Positions 60,082 through 64,000 of a stretch of DNA of 64,000 nt are shown piece by piece. Numbering within the stretch: the stretch's first letter is position 1; every line of letters begins with the position of its first letter. The translations under genes were made by a program, and so were the position numbers. Under the pieces are notes generated by a model. It worked only from the letters and a program-made list of their open reading frames with translations, was not told the DNA's origin and did no database searches. This stretch comes from Candidatus Methanoplasma cognatum (GTDB lineage: Archaea; Thermoplasmatota; Thermoplasmata; Methanomassiliicoccales; Methanomethylophilaceae), in assembly GCA_009777615.1 (NCBI GenBank), contig WRLM01000004.1, positions 62,001 to 126,000 of the forward strand. The letters run 5' to 3'.

Positions 60082-61167
60082 TCAATACCGGACGCGCTTT
60101 GATCCCGGCTCGTCAGCGGCGGGATCCCAGTAGCTTATCCCTGACATGCCCATCGCTCTGACGTTCTCGTCCGGGCTGGCCTGCGGCGTCTCGCACCCCG
60201 GGGCCAATATGAATCCTCCGTCCCTTCCGGCTATGCCGATGAGTCTGTGGCATTCGGCGGTTATGTCATCCGGAGTGCCGCTCAGTATCATGCGGACGGG
60301 GTCGATGTTGCCCATAAGGGCCATCTTGCCGCCCGCTTTCTTCTTAGCTTTTTCAATGTCCACCGCATGGTCGAAACTGAAGCAGTCCACTTTAAGTTCA
60401 GGCAGCATGAGCATGGTGTCCAGGGTGTTACCGCAAATGTGAAGGAACGACGGCACGTCATGTTCTTTTTTCACGTCGGATATCACTTCTTTCAATGCGG
60501 GATACGAGTACTCCTTGAACATGGCCGGAGATATCAGATCCTCGGAGGAGGTTGGGTCCGCCATCCACATGACCGTAGCGCCGGAGTCGATCATCTTGTT
60601 CTGCATCGAGGTGACGAAGGGCGCCGTTTTTTTCATGAGTTTCTTCACCATGTCCGGTTCCATCATCGTCATCATGAGCATGTCCTCCGTTCCCATGAGA
60701 TAGCCGGCGGTGGTTATCGGTCCCCAGGACAACCCGCATATGTGCAGATCCTCATCCAGCATCCTGCTTGTTTCTTCCAGGCCTTTCACCATCACCTGAG
60801 TGAAGAGCGGGCATTCCTTCGCCGCATTCGGGTCGAAGAATGCCAGATCGTCGATGCCCTCCATATCCTTCACCGGATGTTCTTTGATGTAGCCGTAGTC
60901 GTCCTCCGGGAATTTTACCTTCATGCCGAGGTCGGCGAAGGGGACCTGCGAATCCAGAACAGGCTTCACAAAATCCGACAGCGTCTTCATGGAATAGTCG
61001 ATGGAGACCCTGGCCGAGATCTTCGGATCCTTTCTGGCCTCTTCGACTGTGAACCCGGCGCTCCTCGCGGCCGTGACCAGCGCAAAGTTGTTGACGGGGG
61101 TCCTTTCTGTGTTCTCATGTTCGAGAGCGGCTCTTACGCATTCACGGTGTCCGGCGTCCTTCATCAT
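60082..61167 (-). CDS. Corrinoid:thiol methyltransferase of the MtaA/MtbA (uroporphyrinogen-decarboxylase-like) family
   Basis: A 361-residue TIM-barrel protein. Zinc ligands appear as His243 and Cys245 (FLHICGNTLD) and Cys325 (LAPGCETPQASPDENV), the exact pattern of methylcobamide:coenzyme M methyltransferases. The central region GLSWGPITTAGYLMGTEDMLMMTMMEP is also typical. It would move methyl groups from a corrinoid protein to coenzyme M. It is the last gene of the dys-IPMDH-like-MtaA-like operon, with no corrinoid protein or substrate-specific methyltransferase beside it. Confidence 0.86.
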   Translation of the reverse strand: MMKDAGHRECVRAALEHENTERTPVNNFALVTAARSAGFTVEEARKDPKISARVSIDYSMKTLSDFVKPVLDSQVPFADLGMKVKFPEDDYGYIKEHPVKDMEGIDDLAFFDPNAAKECPLFTQVMVKGLEETSRMLDEDLHICGLSWGPITTAGYLMGTEDMLMMTMMEPDMVKKLMKKTAPFVTSMQNKMIDSGATVMWMADPTSSEDLISPAMFKEYSYPALKEVISDVKKEHDVPSFLHICGNTLDTMLMLPELKVDCFSFDHAVDIEKAKKKAGGKMALMGNIDPVRMILSGTPDDITAECHRLIGIAGRDGGFILAPGCETPQASPDENVRAMGMSGISYWDPAADEPGSKRVRY

Positions 61168-61173
61168 AATCCC

Positions 61174-62178
61174 TCATTTTGTATCTTTAAGCATGTTTAT
61201 CACGGAATCGGTGAACTCTTTTGTCGTCGCGGTCCCGCCGACGTCGGGCGTGATCTCCCCTTTACTGTAAACGCACCTTACGGCTTTTCTAATTTTCTCT
61301 GCCTGGGACGACATCCCGAGATGGTCCAGGGCCATCGCGCCCGATAATATCGCGGACGTCGGGTTCGCCATCCCGTCCCTGACCGCTTTCGGGTTGGGGC
61401 CGTGCATAGGCTCGAAGAGCCCGGAATTATCGCCGATGCTTCCCACCGGCGTCAGATAACTGCCGCCGACCATTCCGGCGGCGACCCCCGCAAGGACCGT
61501 CCCGTATATGTCCGTAGTTACGATGACGTCCATGGAAGAGGGATCCTTCACAAGCTCGGATGCGACCTCTCCCACTTCCATGTCCTCGATAAGGAATCCG
61601 GAGCCGGCAAGCTCTTTGTAAAAGAGTTCGACGAACATGCCGTCCAAGGCCTGGAACATACTCGTCCTGTGCGCGCATGTTATTTTTTTTCGTTTCATCG
61701 CCGAGGATATCCGTCTCGTTTCCTGGAACAGCTTCTTACCGCTTGCGGCCGACATGAACTTATGGAGATCGACCCCGTCCAGGGATTCCGTTTCCAGTAT
61801 GTTCAGGAGCGCGTCGGGATTACCGTTGATGATAAGCAGATCAACGCCGCGGACCCCGATGCTCTCGCATAGAGGGAAGAATTTCCTTACCACCGAATGC
61901 AGGTTCAGCTGTTTCTTCAGTACCCTGACGGGGTTCCTGTAGCTTCTGTCGGAGGGCGTATCGACCACTCCGCCCACGATTATCGCATCGGCATCGGCCG
62001 CCAGACCGACGGTCTCCCCCGGGAGGTATTCGGACGTCTTAACGAACGCGGACTGGCCGATGTCACCATATGTCAGCTCGATGCTGCCGCCCGCCGCCTG
62101 CTCCAGCACGCCGACGGCCGAACAGATGACCTCGGGACCTATGCCGTCCCCCGGAAGTACCAGTATCTTTTTTGTCAT
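61174..62178 (-). CDS. Isocitrate/isopropylmalate dehydrogenase-family protein with divergent substrate loop
   Basis: A 334-residue protein. It starts ILVLPGDGIGPEVICSAVGVLEQA and keeps the metal-binding Asp segment (VIVTTDIYGTVLAGVAAGMVGG) and the NAD loop LFEPMHGPNPKAV. However, the substrate loop normally reading RENTEG here reads LLIINGNPDALLN, and a stretch LDGVDLHKFMSAASG follows. LeuB is already encoded at 6071-7189, so this may be a paralogue for another 2-hydroxy acid, such as the coenzyme B pathway, or of unknown substrate. It overlaps no gene but is spaced five and six bases from its operon neighbours. Confidence 0.8.
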   Translation of the reverse strand: MTKKILVLPGDGIGPEVICSAVGVLEQAAGGSIELTYGDIGQSAFVKTSEYLPGETVGLAADADAIIVGGVVDTPSDRSYRNPVRVLKKQLNLHSVVRKFFPLCESIGVRGVDLLIINGNPDALLNILETESLDGVDLHKFMSAASGKKLFQETRRISSAMKRKKITCAHRTSMFQALDGMFVELFYKELAGSGFLIEDMEVGEVASELVKDPSSMDVIVTTDIYGTVLAGVAAGMVGGSYLTPVGSIGDNSGLFEPMHGPNPKAVRDGMANPTSAILSGAMALDHLGMSSQAEKIRKAVRCVYSKGEITPDVGGTATTKEFTDSVINMLKDTK

Positions 62179-62183
62179 CTGTT

Positions 62184-63125
62184 TCAGATCCTGCTGATGA
62201 CCCCGGCGTATATCATCGGAAGGGTGATGGTGGCGTCCCCCTCCACGGTCATCTTCTTCGCATCGGCCTTTACTTTCCCCCAGGACACGGCCTCCCTTAT
62301 GCGTGCGCCGGACAGCGAACCGTCATATTCCTCGGCGGTCGTCAGATATATGCAGTAGTCCAACCCGCCTCTGAATTGGCTCCACCATATAACGTGGTGT
62401 TTGGATATTCCGCCGCCGACTATTATCGCACCGATGGTCTTTGCCCCGTTGGTCAGCTCGCTTAGCATCTGCTCGTCGCCGAAAAGATCTATGCGCAGCT
62501 TCCTGTGCGTCTGATAGTACATCCAGAGCTGGCATCCGAAGGACCCGTCCGTTATTCCCGGAACGACGATCGGGACCCCCATTTTATGGCATTGGTAAAG
62601 AAGGCTGTCCTCGTCGTTCAACCTTGATCCGACGGCGTCTATTATCTCACGCGTGGTCATCGACTGGGTCTCCGCGAATATCTCATCGAACATAGGCAGG
62701 AGGTTCTCTTCAAGAACCGCTCCGTAGCACTCGTCCGGGACCAGCACGTTCCCCAGTCTGCTGATCTCGTACTTCTCCCGGAGCATCTCATCGTCCATCA
62801 TGAAATCCCCTTTGTAGTACTCGGCGTAGCTTCTTGACAGATCGTGATCGAGCGTTCCGCAGGTCGTTATGATAAGATCCACGAGGCCGTTCCTGACCAT
62901 GTCGACGATGACCCCTCTCGTCCCCGTTGCCATTATGCAGGCAGGGAATGAGAGTATCTTCAGGCAGTCCTTGTCCTTCGCCATGGATTCTGCGATGCCG
63001 GTCGCGTCAGCAAGCTTCTGGGCGGTGAATCCCCCGGCTTCCCCCATCGCTCTGAGCAGCTGATCGGCGGTCATGTTCTTTGTTATTTTGATATCCCTGA
63101 CAGGGATAAGTTCTAGGTCCGTCAT
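62184..63125 (-). CDS. dys: Deoxyhypusine synthase
   Basis: A 313-residue protein. It shows the NAD-binding region IATGTRGVIVDMVRNGLVDLIITTCGTLDHDLSRSY (Met-Ala variant) and GVPIVVPGITDGSFGCQLW. The catalytic Lys is Lys284 in WGKVKADAKKMTVEGDATITLP. It attaches the aminobutyl group of spermidine to aIF5A. It is the first gene of a three-gene operon with a TATA box near 63165-63175, an unexpected partner for an MtaA-like methyltransferase. Confidence 0.95.
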   Translation of the reverse strand: MTDLELIPVRDIKITKNMTADQLLRAMGEAGGFTAQKLADATGIAESMAKDKDCLKILSFPACIMATGTRGVIVDMVRNGLVDLIITTCGTLDHDLSRSYAEYYKGDFMMDDEMLREKYEISRLGNVLVPDECYGAVLEENLLPMFDEIFAETQSMTTREIIDAVGSRLNDEDSLLYQCHKMGVPIVVPGITDGSFGCQLWMYYQTHRKLRIDLFGDEQMLSELTNGAKTIGAIIVGGGISKHHVIWWSQFRGGLDYCIYLTTAEEYDGSLSGARIREAVSWGKVKADAKKMTVEGDATITLPMIYAGVISRI

Positions 63126-63163
63126 TTCAATAACCTGTTCCTTGTTTCACGTTCAGGCATTGT

Positions 63164-63176
63164 TCTATTTAAAATC
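63164..63176 (-). promoter_or_regulatory. TATA box of the dys operon
   Basis: The minus strand reads GATTTTAAATAGA about 45 bases upstream of ATG 63125. Confidence 0.5.
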
Positions 63177-63321
63177 TGTCGGTACTAAGCTTTCCCATGA
63201 GGTAATCTCCTCTCCCATCAGTTGGAGATTCTGCATTGAAACATTAACAAAGTCTGCATCGAGGCCGCAATGTGCGGCAACAGCAATATTATACATGTTA
63301 ACGGATTTCACGTACGTGTTG

Positions 63322-63783
63322 ATGATAGCAAGGGACAGACCCTATTCGGAACTGAGGGACAGCCTCGCGGGAAAGAAGGTCGCTATATGGACATGTAACA
63401 CATGTGCCAGATTATGTTTTGATATAGGCGGGGCGGAGTCTGCGGAGAGGCTTGCGTCCGCGCTCAGGGCCGACGGAGTGGATGTGTTGGGAATCCTGCA
63501 CACGAACGCTTCCTGCCTGCAGAAAAAGGTCCGGGAGAAATATGACGACGAGATCATAGGCGGGGCCGACGTCGTCCTTTCGCTGACCTGCAACATCGGC
63601 GCGCTTTGCGCAAAGAACGCCTTCGGGAAGGAGGTCCTCAATCCGATCGCCACGCTGGGGGCCGGTTTCGTAGGCGAGAGAAGAGAGATAATGGTGTGCG
63701 AGGACGAGGACGGCGGACTTGCGGTCAGAGAACTTTTAGACATAGCCAAAGAAAAAGGACTTTGGTGCGACCCTTACGCCTGA
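63322..63783 (+). CDS. MetV-like Cys-rich protein (methylenetetrahydrofolate-reductase partner family)
   Basis: About 153 residues from ATG 63322 (MIARDRPYSEL); an upstream ATG at 63295 is possible. It shows the MetV pattern: VAIWTCNTCARLCFDIGGAESAERLASAL, then NASCLQKKVREKYDDEIIGGADVVLSLTCNIGALC and IATLGAGFVG. The usual C-terminal zinc ribbon of MetV is missing, so it is a short form. In acetogens MetV works beside methylenetetrahydrofolate reductase. No MetF is adjacent here, so its partner and substrate are unknown. Confidence 0.7.
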   Translation: MIARDRPYSELRDSLAGKKVAIWTCNTCARLCFDIGGAESAERLASALRADGVDVLGILHTNASCLQKKVREKYDDEIIGGADVVLSLTCNIGALCAKNAFGKEVLNPIATLGAGFVGERREIMVCEDEDGGLAVRELLDIAKEKGLWCDPYA

Positions 63784-63813
63784 TCCACTGCAGGCCGTTT
63801 TCGTACCTTTAAG

Positions 63814-63825
63814 GATTATATACAA
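63814..63825 (+). promoter_or_regulatory. TATA box of hppA
   Basis: GATTATATACAA lies about 45 bases upstream of ATG 63862. Confidence 0.5.
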
Positions 63826-63861
63826 AGAGTGGGTACAGAATATTATAGGGGTTAAATCGAA

Positions 63862-64000
63862 ATGATTGACATACTGGATTTAAACAATATGCTTTTCATG
63901 ATCCCCGTCGCTGCGGTCATCGCATTGATCTTCGCTCTGTATTTCTTCAGGAATATCTGGTCAAGAGACAAAGGCACTCCTGAAATGCAGAAGATATCCG
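63862..64000 (+). CDS. hppA: Membrane-bound ion-translocating pyrophosphatase, N-terminal part (truncated by window end)
   Basis: 46 residues are visible: a transmembrane helix FMIPVAAVIALIFALYFF followed by RNIWSRDKGTPEMQKIS, which matches the first cytoplasmic loop of HppA (RGTPEM..IS before the second helix). The enzyme pumps H+ or Na+ with pyrophosphate hydrolysis. The remaining ~600 residues are outside the window, so pumping specificity cannot be read. Confidence 0.85.
   Translation, partial: MIDILDLNNMLFMIPVAAVIALIFALYFFRNIWSRDKGTPEMQKIS

Noticed and set aside
63204-63230. Hairpin (AATCTCC ... GGAGATT) upstream of the MetV-like gene as a riboswitch
   Set aside because: It is a single seven-base stem with no conserved aptamer features such as a cobalamin box; too little to support a riboswitch.

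Overview
The window reads as a chromosomal segment of a methanogenic archaeon, most likely of the order Methanomassiliicoccales (Thermoplasmata). Archaeal markers include archaeosine tRNA transglycosylase with a PUA domain, KEOPS subunits Pcc1 and Cgi121, membrane LonB, Hel308, glycerol-1-phosphate dehydrogenase, deoxyhypusine synthase, peptidyl-tRNA hydrolase 2, NadM and the HMG-CoA synthase/thiolase/DUF35 cluster. HdrB/HdrC-type proteins and a corrinoid methyltransferase (MtaA/MtbA type) point to methylotrophic methanogenesis. Of 48 complete native-looking genes, 47 stop at TGA or TAA. The single TAG is on a nuclease gene that looks acquired, which fits a lineage that reserves UAG for pyrrolysine. 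Several giant repeat-rich surface proteins suggest a host-associated or biofilm life. The order-level assignment is inference, because no rRNA is present.

Layout. 1-6 kb: the carB end, a surface protein, pth2, a secreted metallo-beta-lactamase-fold protein and tgtA. 6-10.5 kb: a leucine operon leuA-leuC-leuD-leuB on the minus strand, with pcc1 coupled at its end. 10.6-17.6 kb: an InlB-repeat-like surface protein and a charged protein, then desulfoferrodoxin, an iron-sulfur flavoprotein, glycerol-1-phosphate dehydrogenase, UPF0179 and nadM-pncC. 17.6-24 kb: a 2068-residue surface protein (beta-helix plus ten Ig-like repeats). 24-31.7 kb: lonB, a transglutaminase-like surface protein, hel308 and thrB-thrC. 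32-37.5 kb: a roughly 1850-residue Gly-rich/beta-helix surface protein sharing its C-terminal anchor module with the 2068-residue one. 37.7-49.8 kb: cgi121, a PDDEXK nuclease, a flavin-binding protein, the mevalonate-entry operon, a PPK2-type kinase, a propeller-repeat protein and aconitase.

49.8-57.5 kb is the accessory region. A tRNA-Pro(CGG) gene is followed by an AT-rich remnant of a small integrated replicon: an IS1-like element with a slippery A8 frameshift site, a coiled-coil ORF and a Rep-like gene broken by a frameshift. This ends in partial copies of the tRNA-Pro 3' half. Next come hdrC-hdrB-cooS on the minus strand, and beyond them two more degenerate tRNA-like remnants. A monofunctional CO dehydrogenase in one operon with HdrBC, inside a bracket of tRNA-derived repeats, is the most striking feature of the window.

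57.6-64 kb: an esterase, a PadR regulator with a clear palindromic operator plus its membrane partner, an operon of deoxyhypusine synthase, a divergent isopropylmalate-dehydrogenase-fold protein and an MtaA-like methyltransferase, a MetV-like Cys protein, and the start of a membrane pyrophosphatase. All assignments come from reading motifs; no database search was run.
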